Assembly: GCA_029062865.1 (NCBI GenBank) | Contig: JAIDPG010000304.1 | Location: 1-20,301, forward strand | Direction: 5' to 3' | Origin: Oscillospiraceae bacterium | Lineage (GTDB): Bacteria; Bacillota; Clostridia; Oscillospirales; Ruminococcaceae | DNA: 20,301 nucleotides | In this document: positions 13,055 through 20,301 of the stretch, piece after piece | Layout of the letters: each line of letters starts with the position of its first letter | Position numbering within the stretch: position 1 is the stretch's first letter | Program-made: the position numbers and the translations under genes | Notes under the pieces: generated by a model | Databases searched by the model: none | What the model saw: only the letters and a program-made list of their open reading frames with translations | Told to the model about the DNA's origin: nothing

Positions 13055-14341
13055 TTACATTGCCGTAACTTTTCCCATAAATACGATCTGCTCCGCCGCG
13101 TCGTCGTAGATAAGGAACGCGAACGGACGATCGAGGAACACCTCTTTTATCTCGGGCGGGGTGGGATCGAACGCTTCGGCGGCGTTGGTTATTATTGCCG
13201 CGGTGGCTGCGGCAGCTCTTGTGCCCTCGTCGTCAAGCTCCAGCTTGGTTTTCTGGAGCACGTCGGAGATGTAGAAAAGCTCGTCGTCGCTGCCCTGCAT
13301 CGGCGTGAAGTCCGCGGTGTCTGGGTCGAACGCGACTTCAAGCCCCGCGGCTTTCAGCGCCTCGGTGAGCGGGAAGCTGCTCTCGAAATTGAGCTTCGGC
13401 ATACGCGCCCGAACGTCATACTTGAAGCTCTCGCTCTCCAGAAGCGAGTTCAAGTCGAGGCTTTCAAGCGTGAAGTCGCCGTCTTTTTTCGGGAGAATTC
13501 CGATAAACTGCATTCCGTTTTTATAGCGGCAGGAGAACGCCGTCGCGTTGTCGTTTTCAAAGTAGCTGTTGCCGCCTTTGAACATAAGCTCCAGCTCCGT
13601 CGTTGAGCCGTCAAGGTTTGTGAACTTCTTCTTTTCCTCGGGAACGTACCACTCGTCGTCCCACGCGCTCTCGAAATAAACGGTGTTTACAAGCACCGCG
13701 GCGGTATCCTCGCTGAGCATTGAGGGCAGAACGATCGACGGGATCATCTCGTGGGTTTTCTTGTTCACCCAGCCGTTGATCTTGTCCGCGGCTTTGTCGC
13801 TTTTTGAGAAATCGAGGTTTTCGATCTCCGCGGCGAAGCTCGTTGAAACGCGCTTCTGATAGTCCGAATTGAACTTCAGATTTTTATTCGCCCAGAAGGA
13901 ATTCGCAATCTCGAAAACGTTTTGATACTTCGCGTAGTCGTTGTTTACCTTGACGTTGAAATCCTTCGAGTGCGCGAGGTAATCCTCCGCGAACGCCGCG
14001 TAGTCGGTGCTGCCGAGGTACGCGTCGAGAGCCTTTTTCGTGTCGCCGTCCGCTCCCGCTTCGACCATTCCGAGGCACATATTAAGCGACAGCGGGCTGA
14101 ACATCGCCTGCTTGTTGTCCTCGTACATCGTATCGAAAACGCGCACGGAATTGAGCACGTTGTCGCCCGTTATCTCGATAGGCGCGAAGTTTTTCCTTTC
14201 GTGAGTTATCGCGGCGGGATCTGAAGTGTCCACGGGGTTTGAAGCTGTGTCGGAGGTTTTCGGCGACACGGGATTTTCACCGCACCCCGCGAGGCTCAGA
14301 ACGGATATTGCCGCTAAGATAGATGCTAATATTTTTTTCAT
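13055..14341 (-). CDS. Lipoprotein serpin (serine protease inhibitor), copy 1
   Basis: 428 residues. A lipoprotein signal ends in L-A-G-C (Cys20), then comes a Ser/Thr/Asp/Pro linker and a full serpin fold: MFSPLSLNMCLGMVEAGADGDT (helix B region), NTVYFESAW, FLDRPFAFLIYD and FMGKVTAM. The reactive-loop hinge DDEGTRAAAATAAI (371-384) has Gly-Thr and a run of Ala, the pattern of inhibitory serpins. The exposed loop ITNAAEAFDPTPPEIKEV is several residues longer than in alpha-1-antitrypsin, so P1 is uncertain, probably near Asn386-Ala388. Known: siropins of [Eubacterium] siraeum inhibit host neutrophil proteases. ATG 14341 follows GGGGGAAAC; the gene starts 14 bp after copy 2 and is cotranscribed with it. 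Confidence 0.93.
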   Translation of the reverse strand: MKKILASILAAISVLSLAGCGENPVSPKTSDTASNPVDTSDPAAITHERKNFAPIEITGDNVLNSVRVFDTMYEDNKQAMFSPLSLNMCLGMVEAGADGDTKKALDAYLGSTDYAAFAEDYLAHSKDFNVKVNNDYAKYQNVFEIANSFWANKNLKFNSDYQKRVSTSFAAEIENLDFSKSDKAADKINGWVNKKTHEMIPSIVLPSMLSEDTAAVLVNTVYFESAWDDEWYVPEEKKKFTNLDGSTTELELMFKGGNSYFENDNATAFSCRYKNGMQFIGILPKKDGDFTLESLDLNSLLESESFKYDVRARMPKLNFESSFPLTEALKAAGLEVAFDPDTADFTPMQGSDDELFYISDVLQKTKLELDDEGTRAAAATAAIITNAAEAFDPTPPEIKEVFLDRPFAFLIYDDAAEQIVFMGKVTAM

Positions 14342-14355
14342 ATTGTTTCCCCCTG

Positions 14356-15630
14356 TTAATCAAGTGCAGTGACTTTTCCCATAAACACGATCTGCTCCGC
14401 TTCGTCGTCGTAGATGAGGAACGCGAACGGGCGGTTCAGGAAAACCTCTTTAGTCTCACGCGGGTCGATCATCGCGGCTTCGTCCTTCATAATGATCGCG
14501 GTCGCGGCTGCGGCTTTTGTGCCCTCGTCGTCAAGCTCCAGCTTGGTTTTCTGGATCACCTCGTCGATCCACATAGGTTCGCCGTCGGTGCGCATCGGCG
14601 AGAAGTCCGCGCTCGGGCTGAACGCGACCTCTAGCCCCGCGGCTTTCAGCGCCTCCGTCAGCGGGAAGCTGCTCTCAAAATTCAGCTTCGGCATACGCGC
14701 GGAAACGTCATAATCCCAGCTTTCGCTTTCAAGAAGCGAATTGATGTCTAAGCTTTCAAGCGTGAAATCCCCCTCGTTTTTCGGGAGAATTCCGATAAAC
14801 TTCATACCGTTTTTATAGCGGCAGGAGAACGCCGTCGCGTTGTCGTTTTCAAAGTAGCTGTTTCCGCCGTTTCTCATAAGCTCGATGTCGACCGTCGAGC
14901 CGTCGGCGTTCGTGAACTTTTCCTTTTCCTTAGGAACGTACCATTTGTCGCTCCAAGCGCTCTCGAAGTAGATCGTGTTCACGAGCACAGCCGCGGTGTC
15001 CTTGCCAAGCTGCGACGGTCCTACGATCGCGGGGATCATCTCATGAGTTTTCTTGTTCACCCAGCCGTTGATCTTATCGGCTGCCTTTTCGCTTTTTGTG
15101 AAGTCAAGGGTCTCAAGCTCCGCCGCGAAGCTCTCCGCGACGCGTTTTTTGTAATCCTCGTTGAACGGTCTCGAATCGCTTGCCCAGAATGAGTTTGCGA
15201 TCTCGAAAACGTTTTTGTATTTGGAATATTCGTTGTTTTCCTCATGAGTGAAGCTCTTCGCGTGCTCGAGATATTCCTCGGCGAACTTCGCGTAGTCGGT
15301 GTTGCCGAGGTACGCGTCGAGCGCCTTTTTCGTGTCTCCCGCCGCTCCGGTCTCCACCATTCCGAGGCACATATTCAGCGACAGCGGGCTGAACATCGCC
15401 TGCTTGTTGTCCTCGTACATCGTGTCGAAAACGCGCACGGAATTCAGCACATTGTCGCCAGTTATCTCGATAGGCGCGAAGTTCTTTTTCTCAAATGTAA
15501 CCACGCTGTTTGGGTCGGACGTCTGCGGTGCCGAGGGGCTTGCGGGGTTAGGTGTTACCGGGTTCTCACCGCACGCCGTAAGGCTCAACACGGAAATTGC
15601 CGCCAAAATCGAAGCTAAAATCTTTTTCAT
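14356..15630 (-). CDS. Lipoprotein serpin, copy 2 (upstream paralogue)
   Basis: 424 residues from ATG 15630, which has AAGGAGG eight bases upstream and starts directly with the MKKILASILAAISVLSLTAC signal (Cys20). An in-frame ATG at 15690 would overlap the regulator gene and precede the signal peptide, so it is rejected. The body is very similar to copy 1, including MFSPLSLNMCLGMVE, SAWSDKWYVP and RPFAFLIYDD. The hinge DDEGTKAAAATAI is intact. The exposed loop differs: IMKDEAAMIDPRETKEV, more charged and shorter by about two residues than in copy 1. This suggests duplication followed by change of target protease. It begins 34 bp after the DtxR-family gene. Confidence 0.93.
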   Translation of the reverse strand: MKKILASILAAISVLSLTACGENPVTPNPASPSAPQTSDPNSVVTFEKKNFAPIEITGDNVLNSVRVFDTMYEDNKQAMFSPLSLNMCLGMVETGAAGDTKKALDAYLGNTDYAKFAEEYLEHAKSFTHEENNEYSKYKNVFEIANSFWASDSRPFNEDYKKRVAESFAAELETLDFTKSEKAADKINGWVNKKTHEMIPAIVGPSQLGKDTAAVLVNTIYFESAWSDKWYVPKEKEKFTNADGSTVDIELMRNGGNSYFENDNATAFSCRYKNGMKFIGILPKNEGDFTLESLDINSLLESESWDYDVSARMPKLNFESSFPLTEALKAAGLEVAFSPSADFSPMRTDGEPMWIDEVIQKTKLELDDEGTKAAAATAIIMKDEAAMIDPRETKEVFLNRPFAFLIYDDEAEQIVFMGKVTALD

Positions 15631-15664
15631 AACAGTTCCCTCCTTAATTCTGAAGAAGAGGGGC

Positions 15665-16045
15665 TTACTTGTTCTCGTGCTTTTTAACAAACGCTTTTAT
15701 CGCGGCGAAGCTCTCGGGGCTTAGGTCGTGCTCGATGCGGCACGCGTCCTCGGCGGCTATCTCCTCAGGAACGCCCAGCGACGTGAGCCACTCGGTGAAC
15801 AGCAAATGCCGCTCGTACACGCGCTCGGCGATTTCCTTGCCCGCCTCGGTGAGCGTGATATAGCCGTTTTTGTCAACGCTTACGCAGCCCTCCTCGCGGA
15901 GGTTTTTCATCGCGATGCTGACGGAGGGCTTCGAGAAATTCATCTCCGCGGCGATGTCCACCGAGCGCACCTCTCCGTTTCTGTTATAGAGAACTAAGAT
16001 AGTTTCAAGGTAGTTTTCCTTTGATTCAAAAATTCTGTCTTTCAT
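15665..16045 (-). CDS. DtxR/IdeR-family metal-dependent transcriptional regulator
   Basis: 126 residues: a winged-helix DNA-binding domain (SVDIAAEMNFSKPSVSIAMKNLREEG, about 28-53, with wing YITLTEAGKEI) and a metal-binding dimerisation domain. No C-terminal SH3 domain, as in MntR and short family members. Predicted ligands: His80 in YERHLL, and Cys102, Glu105, His106 in DACRIEHDLS, the C-x-x-E-H set of DtxR and IdeR (iron type) rather than the E-x-x-E-H of MntR. At the N-terminal ligand site the sequence reads KENYLETI. Inferred: an Fe- or Mn-responsive repressor. It is the first gene of a probable operon with two serpins and is likely autoregulated through the 31-bp dyad upstream. ATG 16045 has AAAGGA upstream. 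Confidence 0.9.
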   Translation of the reverse strand: MKDRIFESKENYLETILVLYNRNGEVRSVDIAAEMNFSKPSVSIAMKNLREEGCVSVDKNGYITLTEAGKEIAERVYERHLLFTEWLTSLGVPEEIAAEDACRIEHDLSPESFAAIKAFVKKHENK

Positions 16046-16090
16046 AAAAAATCCTTTCGGCGGGAATACGGTTTTGCGATGGTTTCCTTT

Positions 16091-16119
16091 ATTTTACCAC
16101 CTTTTCGCGTTCAAGTCAA
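16091..16119 (-). promoter_or_regulatory. Promoter of the regulator-serpin operon
   Basis: On the minus strand TTGACT (16114-16119), 17-base spacer, TAAAAT (16091-16096) with TGG before it (extended -10). The leader before ATG 16045 would be about 40 nt. Confidence 0.8.
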
Positions 16120-16120
16120 G

Positions 16121-16151
16121 TTTATGAAAGGAGAATTTTTCCCCTCATAAA
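16121..16151. promoter_or_regulatory. 31-bp dyad, candidate operator
   Basis: TTTATGA (16121-16127) is perfectly inverted as TCATAAA (16145-16151), and inner bases AGGAGAA and TTCCCC are largely symmetric. It ends one base from the -35 box of the regulator-serpin promoter. Position suits control by the DtxR-family product or an activator; it does not match a DtxR or MntR box I recognise. Confidence 0.45.
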
Positions 16152-16188
16152 TATAAACGCAAAAAAGTATCGTGAGGTTACAAAATTT

Positions 16189-16228
16189 TTTATTATCTTC
16201 CCCGCCGAAGGCTGGGGAAGATAATAAA
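16189..16228. repeat. CCCCGCC hairpin repeat, copy H1
   Basis: TTTATTATCTTCCCCGCC, loop GAA, then GGCTGGGGAAGATAATAAA: an 18-bp stem with one bulged T. The outer arm sequence (TTATTATC) is unlike those of the other copies, yet still self-complementary. Part of the 335-bp gap 16046-16380, which holds the operon promoter, the dyad and three hairpins, and no convincing ORF. Confidence 0.65.
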
Positions 16229-16264
16229 CGGTAATATAATTGCGGTGAGGATAAAGAAGCTTTT

Positions 16265-16304
16265 GGTGTTTTTCTCCCCGCCTTCGGTGGTGAGAAAAAA
16301 CGCC
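16265..16304. repeat. CCCCGCC hairpin repeat, copy H2
   Basis: GGTGTTTTTCTCCCCGCC, loop TTC, then GGTGGTGAGAAAAAACGCC: a long stem with a few mismatches or G-U pairs. Same core and loop type as H1, H3 and 7447-7475, with different outer arms. Confidence 0.6.
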
Positions 16305-16339
16305 AAAGCAATGCGGCGGAAAAGCCGCGGCGCTATTCG

Positions 16340-16368
16340 GGTTTTCCCCGCCGAAGGCGGGGAAAACC
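16340..16368. repeat. CCCCGCC hairpin repeat, copy H3
   Basis: GGTTTTCCCCGCC, loop GAA, GGCGGGGAAAACC: a perfect 13-bp stem. It lies 12 bp beyond the 3' end of the minus-strand gene at 16381 and could be its 3' hairpin, but no T-tract follows. Confidence 0.65.
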
Positions 16369-16380
16369 GAAATATATCAT

Positions 16381-17310
16381 CTACTTCTCCAGGCTTAACA
16401 TTCTCGCTATCACGCTGCCCTCGTAGACTATCGGGTACTCGCGGAGCGAAAAGATAACTCCGTCGACGGGGGCGGTTATCTCCTGCTCAACCGTGCCGGT
16501 TATCGGCGTTACTATCTCGCCGAGGACGGAGCCTCTCGCAATCCAGTTGTTGTGCTCGACGCACGGGATAAAAATGCCGCTGCTGTCGGCGTGGATAACG
16601 TGCACCGCACCGTCGGTGGATATCATCGGGTGAGAAATGCCGCGCTCCTCGACCGCCCAGATACCGAGCTTGTTCATCAGGTTGAAAATGCCGTGGAGAA
16701 GCTGCTCGCAGTACTCTATATCAATGCGCTGACCCACGCCCATTTCCACGACCAACGTCGGGATATTTGCGGCTATCAGCGCCTCGGCAAGCGAGCCGTC
16801 GCCGACGGCGTTGCTTTCGTGAACCCATATCATATCGGTGTTGAGCATTTTAGCGTAGTTGACAAGCTCGCCGCTTTTTTCGGAGCGAATTCGGACTTGA
16901 GGAATCTCGCGGATAAAGATATTGCTTGCGTGAATGTCAACGCAAACGTCCGCGCCGCATATATCGTCGACGAGCGCCTTGGCTATACTCTCCGCGAACG
17001 CGCCGTCGTCCGAGCCGGGGAACACCTTGTTCATATCCGTGCCAGTCATCGGCACGGCGCGCGAAGCGGATTCCATTCCGAGCGGATTCACAGCGGGGTA
17101 AATGTCGACAGTTCCGCGGAGATTTCCCATATTCGCCGTGATGTGATTTACAAGCCGATAGCAGATATACTGCCCCTCCAGCTCGTCGCCGTGAATTCCT
17201 GTTACGATTGCGAGGCGCTTGCCGTCGGGATTATTTCCGCGCAGGGAGTTCTTTTTGATCGTGAGCTCCTCGTCGATATTAAGCCTGTAGGTCGCGATGT
17301 TCTGAAGCAT
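16381..17310 (-). CDS. Succinylglutamate desuccinylase/aspartoacylase-family zinc hydrolase
   Basis: 309 residues of the AstE/AspA branch of the M14 zinc-peptidase fold. GIHGDELEG gives the zinc ligands His40 and Glu43; NPLGMES with Arg84, TDMNKVFPG (91-99) and VDIHAS with the third ligand His127 follow, and VVEMGVG has the catalytic Glu189. A C-terminal beta-rich domain with GTVEQEITAPVDGVIFS resembles a biotinyl-lipoyl-like fold, common in this family. Substrate unknown: relatives cleave N-acyl amino acids or act as carboxypeptidase-like enzymes. ATG 17310 is behind GGGGGG. It begins 45 bp after the FtsX-like permease gene, with which it is probably cotranscribed. Confidence 0.88.
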   Translation of the reverse strand: MLQNIATYRLNIDEELTIKKNSLRGNNPDGKRLAIVTGIHGDELEGQYICYRLVNHITANMGNLRGTVDIYPAVNPLGMESASRAVPMTGTDMNKVFPGSDDGAFAESIAKALVDDICGADVCVDIHASNIFIREIPQVRIRSEKSGELVNYAKMLNTDMIWVHESNAVGDGSLAEALIAANIPTLVVEMGVGQRIDIEYCEQLLHGIFNLMNKLGIWAVEERGISHPMISTDGAVHVIHADSSGIFIPCVEHNNWIARGSVLGEIVTPITGTVEQEITAPVDGVIFSLREYPIVYEGSVIARMLSLEK

Positions 17311-17355
17311 TTTTTACCCCCCACTGCCCTTTGGGCAATTGATAATTGACAAAAA

Positions 17356-20262
17356 TCATTCTACGGATTTCAGCGATTCTACCATGCTGATTTTTTTCAG
17401 CACCCTCGTCATAATCAGGTTGACGATAAGCGAGAACGCGGCGGTCACTAAAAACGCCCACAGGTAGCTTATCGCGTGGATCTTTCTGCCGAACATTATC
17501 TCGTCGATCTCGGCGGTATTGATTACAAACATACAAAGCGCCACGCCGAGCCCCAAGCCGACAAGCGCCCCGAGCAGCGACAGAACAATGCTCTCTCGGA
17601 AAACGTAGCTTGAAACCTCAACGTCGTAGAATCCGAGAACCTTAAGCGTCGCAATCTCGCGGATACGCTCGGTGATGTTTACGTTCGTGAGATTATACAA
17701 CACGACAAATGCCAGCGCCGCCGCCGAAACAATAAGCACAAGAACAACAAGATCCATTATCTTCATCGTGTCGTGAATGCTGTTGAGCGAGGCGGCGTTC
17801 ATCATAACCGCCGCGACGTTTTTGTTTTCGAGAACGTGCTCGGTGAACTTTTCCTGCTCGTCGTCGTCCATGGAGATCCCGTTTTGGAAGTAGATCATAT
17901 TGTACTTCGGCAGACTCCCGAAAACGGCTTTGTAATCGCTTTCCGAGACATAGATATAATGCCCCGCGTAATGCTCGGTTATCGCGGTGATCTTCAGCCT
18001 GCGGTTCACACCCTCGCTTACCTTGACGGTTATCTCGTCGCCGATTTTCGCGCCGAGCATCTTCGCGAGCTTTTCCGTAATGACCGCGCCGTCCTGCTCG
18101 CTGAATTTTATCTCCTCGCCCGACCTGCGCTCGCGCATATCCACAAACGTCTCGAAAAGCTCGGGATCTTCAACGGCGGTGATGTAACCCTGCATACTGT
18201 TCCCGGAGTGCTCCAAATCGTATTGCTTGATAAGCGCCCGCGTGTATTCCGTCTCGGGCTCATAGTCCGTCAGGGTCTTGTAGATCGAGTTCAGCTCGGA
18301 TAGTTTAATATCGTCCTTGTACGCGAGATAGCCGCTGTATTGATAGATGTCCGTGTACTGCAGATCCGCAACGTCCATTATCGAGTTCTTGAGTCCGAAG
18401 CCCGTCAGCGACAGCGCCGTGCAGCCCGCTATGCCGACGATCGTCATCAACATTCTTTTTTTGTAGCGAATGAGGTTTCTCGCGCTGACCTTCGCGAAGA
18501 AGTTCATCTTGCCCCAGATAAACGATATCTTTTCGAGGAAGATACGCTTGCCCGCTTTGGGCGCTTTCGGGCGCATAAGCGAGGCGGGCGTTTCCTTCAG
18601 TGCCTTGTCACACGAGAAGTAAACCGTAAGCGCTATCGCGAGCGTCATCGAGCCTATCGACAGGATAAGATTGCTTGCCGTGAACATATAGTGAATATCC
18701 GTAATTTTGTACAGCATCGAATACGCGTAGACGATAACGGACGGGAACAGATAGCACCCGCCTATCGCGCCGATGACGCCGCCGACAAGAGCCGCGGTCA
18801 CGGCGTATGTCATATAGTGCCGCATAATATCCCCGCGCGAATAGCCGAGCGCCTTTAGCGTGCCTATCTGCGTGCGCTGCTCCTCAACCATTCTTGACAT
18901 CGTGGTGAGGCAGACAAGCCCCGCAACCAGCAGGAAGAACATCGGGAAAATTGCCGCAATGCGGTCAATTCTCTCGGCGTTGTCATTATATTCGGAATAC
19001 CCTTGGTTGTCGTCGCGCGTGAAAACGTACCACTGCGCGTTGCCCGCGTCCTCTATTTTCTCGCGCGCGTCGGCGAGCTCCTTTTCCGCGTCGGCGAGCT
19101 TGGTGTTGTATTCCTCCAAGCCGTCCTCATAGTCGATAAGACCTTGCTCGTATTTCTCCTTAGCCTCGTCGAGAGCTTTTCTGCCCTCCTCGTATTGATC
19201 CCAGCCCAGATCGAGCTTTTCCTTATTAACGGAAAACTCCGTGTAGCCGTCGTAATACTCAACCTCGCCCTCGGCATATTTTTCATAGCCGTCGGTGTAC
19301 TTCTGAAGCCCTTCCAGGTATTCCTCCATTCCCGCGTCATAGCTTCGTCTGCCGTTGTAGAGCTCCCAGAAGCCGTCCTCGTATTTTTTAAAACCGGCGT
19401 TGTATTCAGCTCGGGCGGAGGTGAGGGTTTTTTCGGCGGCGGAAATCTGAGGCTCTGCCGCTATCAAAGCTTTTGCTGTTTCGTGCGCGGTTTTCGCCAT
19501 AATATAATCCTGCTGCGCTTGGTCAAAAGCAGCTTGCGCCGCCTGGATCTGCTCTTCCGTTGCACCGGGAGTATTCTTTACTGTTTCAAGAGCTGCCGCT
19601 TTGACACCGAGCGCTGCGAACGCTCCATTTTCGGCGGCTTCAAGCATAGGCAGTTGTTCGTTTACGGCTTCGATGCTGCCACCAAATGCCGCCAGCCCTT
19701 GCTCGTATTGCTTCTTCTGCTCCGCAAGCTGTTTCTCGCCGTCCTCTATCTGCTTCAGCGCAGCGTCAAGCTCTCTTTTGCCCTTGGCAAGCTCGTCCTC
19801 GCCGTCTTCTATTTCCTTTTTTGCTTTGTCGAGCTTCTCTTTGCCTTCGTCAAGCTCCTTTTTCGCGTCCTCTAATTCTTTCTTCGCGTCGTCAAGCTCC
19901 TTGCGCGCGTCGGCGAGCTTTTTCTCCGCGTCCTTCAGCTTCGGGTTGCCGTCTTCGATCTCCTTCTTCGCGTCGGCAAGCTCCTTTTCGCCGTCCTCAA
20001 TTTGCTGCTTTGCTTCCTCGAGCTGCTTTTTCGCGTCGTCGAGGTCCTTCTGCCCCTCGATCTTCGCCTTTTCGAGCTCCTTTTCGCCGTCGGCGATCTT
20101 CTCCTGCGCCTCGCCGAGGACTTCCTCATAACGGATTACGCTGCGCTCCTCGCCGAGCTCTTCAAGGCGCTGCGAGATCTCCTCGCGCAGATCCTCGTAC
20201 TCGTCGGAGTAGCTTTGCAGGGATTTCAGCTTGTCGGATTTTATGTAGATCTCGGTGTACGC
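17356..20262 (-). CDS. FtsX-like ABC-type permease with long coiled coil (N-terminus lost after in-frame TAG)
   Basis: The open frame runs 968 codons from just after TAG 20263-20265 to the stop at 17356. The first in-frame ATG is at 19647, inside the coiled coil and without a ribosome binding site, so the true start lies beyond the window. About 20200-19650 encodes a Lys/Glu/Ala/Asp coiled coil with repeated DGEKEL/DAKKEL units; 19480-19040 encodes a second, Tyr/Gly-rich heptad stretch (YEDG, YAEG, YYDGY). A first FtsX domain (FFLLVAGLVCLTTMSRMVEEQRTQIGTLKALG onward) and a second one (VLVLIVSAAALAFVVLYNLTNVNITERIREIATLKVLG onward) follow, each with the ...R-x-I-x-(T/A)-LKxLG signature. Known: MacB/FtsX-type permeases work with an ABC ATPase; none is in the window. 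Inferred: an envelope ABC transporter subunit with a large extracytoplasmic coiled coil. Confidence 0.8.
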   Translation of the reverse strand, partial: AYTEIYIKSDKLKSLQSYSDEYEDLREEISQRLEELGEERSVIRYEEVLGEAQEKIADGEKELEKAKIEGQKDLDDAKKQLEEAKQQIEDGEKELADAKKEIEDGNPKLKDAEKKLADARKELDDAKKELEDAKKELDEGKEKLDKAKKEIEDGEDELAKGKRELDAALKQIEDGEKQLAEQKKQYEQGLAAFGGSIEAVNEQLPMLEAAENGAFAALGVKAAALETVKNTPGATEEQIQAAQAAFDQAQQDYIMAKTAHETAKALIAAEPQISAAEKTLTSARAEYNAGFKKYEDGFWELYNGRRSYDAGMEEYLEGLQKYTDGYEKYAEGEVEYYDGYTEFSVNKEKLDLGWDQYEEGRKALDEAKEKYEQGLIDYEDGLEEYNTKLADAEKELADAREKIEDAGNAQWYVFTRDDNQGYSEYNDNAERIDRIAAIFPMFFLLVAGLVCLTTMSRMVEEQRTQIGTLKALGYSRGDIMRHYMTYAVTAALVGGVIGAIGGCYLFPSVIVYAYSMLYKITDIHYMFTASNLILSIGSMTLAIALTVYFSCDKALKETPASLMRPKAPKAGKRIFLEKISFIWGKMNFFAKVSARNLIRYKKRMLMTIVGIAGCTALSLTGFGLKNSIMDVADLQYTDIYQYSGYLAYKDDIKLSELNSIYKTLTDYEPETEYTRALIKQYDLEHSGNSMQGYITAVEDPELFETFVDMRERRSGEEIKFSEQDGAVITEKLAKMLGAKIGDEITVKVSEGVNRRLKITAITEHYAGHYIYVSESDYKAVFGSLPKYNMIYFQNGISMDDDEQEKFTEHVLENKNVAAVMMNAASLNSIHDTMKIMDLVVLVLIVSAAALAFVVLYNLTNVNITERIREIATLKVLGFYDVEVSSYVFRESIVLSLLGALVGLGLGVALCMFVINTAEIDEIMFGRKIHAISYLWAFLVTAAFSLIVNLIMTRVLKKISMVESLKSVE

Positions 20263-20301
20263 CTAATCATTAAAAAAAAAATCGGGAACGATCATCAGCG
20301 C
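20263..20301 (-). pseudogene. In-frame TAG and upstream fragment of the FtsX-like permease gene
   Basis: In the same frame as the permease, the window edge reads ALMIVPDFFFND, then TAG (20263-20265), then AYTEIYIKSDKL. Family members typically carry a (D/E)xYTE-type segment here, so TAG probably replaces a codon such as GAG by one base. A run of ten Ts on the minus strand (20272-20281) nearby also makes an indel or sequencing error possible. Whether the whole gene is broken cannot be decided from this edge. Confidence 0.5.

Noticed and set aside
15631..15690. Upstream start (ATG 15690) for the second serpin
   Set aside because: It would overlap the regulator gene and put about 20 residues before a complete lipoprotein signal that has its own AAGGAGG at ATG 15630.
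16111..16311. 66-aa open frame on the minus strand in the hairpin-repeat gap
   Set aside because: It runs through hairpins H1 and H2 and has no ribosome binding site or family likeness.
1..20301. tRNA, rRNA, CRISPR array or IS transposase
   Set aside because: None was seen by reading both strands; no regularly spaced direct repeats or transposase motifs were found.

Overview
The window most resembles a chromosomal segment of a gut-type Clostridia bacterium (Oscillospiraceae/Ruminococcaceae-like). Reasons: Gram-positive style lipoproteins with lipoboxes, GGTGA/AGGAGG ribosome binding sites, TTGACA/TATAAT promoters, a DapL-type lysine route, a WalJ-type hydrolase beside MurA, and a tandem pair of lipoprotein serpins of the kind known from [Eubacterium] siraeum. 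Species assignment is inference. No rRNA, tRNA, CRISPR array or recognisable transposase was seen.

Layout. (1) 1-784: the start of a minus-strand LRR lipoprotein and a divergent promoter pair; the lipoprotein transcript begins with a 123-nt long-hairpin leader, then a terminator-like hairpin just before the ribosome binding site. (2) 785-6523, plus strand: ychF, an amino-acid racemase, a small unknown protein, an AT-rich pair (CPBP membrane protease, DJ-1/PfpI protein), a small membrane protein, a NERD-domain membrane protein and two GNAT acetyltransferases. Several gaps here carry related repeat modules that each end in a ribosome binding site. (3) 6613-9742, minus strand: murA, a candidate 36-aa ORF, walJ and a polytopic membrane protein, closed by a strong bidirectional terminator at 6581-6610. 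(4) 10014-12594, plus strand: a MITE-like repeat abutting the dapL promoter, then dapL, acylphosphatase and a metallo-beta-lactamase-fold protein with a degenerate metal site. (5) 12627-13042: two near-identical ~105-bp repeats in opposite orientation around a 45-aa acidic ORF. (6) 13055-16151, minus strand: a DtxR-family metal regulator followed by two serpins, preceded by a good promoter and a 31-bp dyad. (7) 16189-16368: three hairpin repeats sharing one core. (8) 16381-20301, minus strand: an FtsX-like permease with a very long coiled coil, interrupted by an in-frame TAG near the window edge, then an AstE/AspA-like zinc hydrolase.

Functional themes are cell envelope (MurA, DapL, WalJ, FtsX-like permease), protease inhibition at the cell surface (serpins under a probable metal-sensing regulator), and small-molecule modification (GNATs, racemase). 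The most unusual material is non-coding: structured leaders, palindromic repeat families that sit at gene ends or supply start and stop signals, and the repeat-flanked mini-gene.
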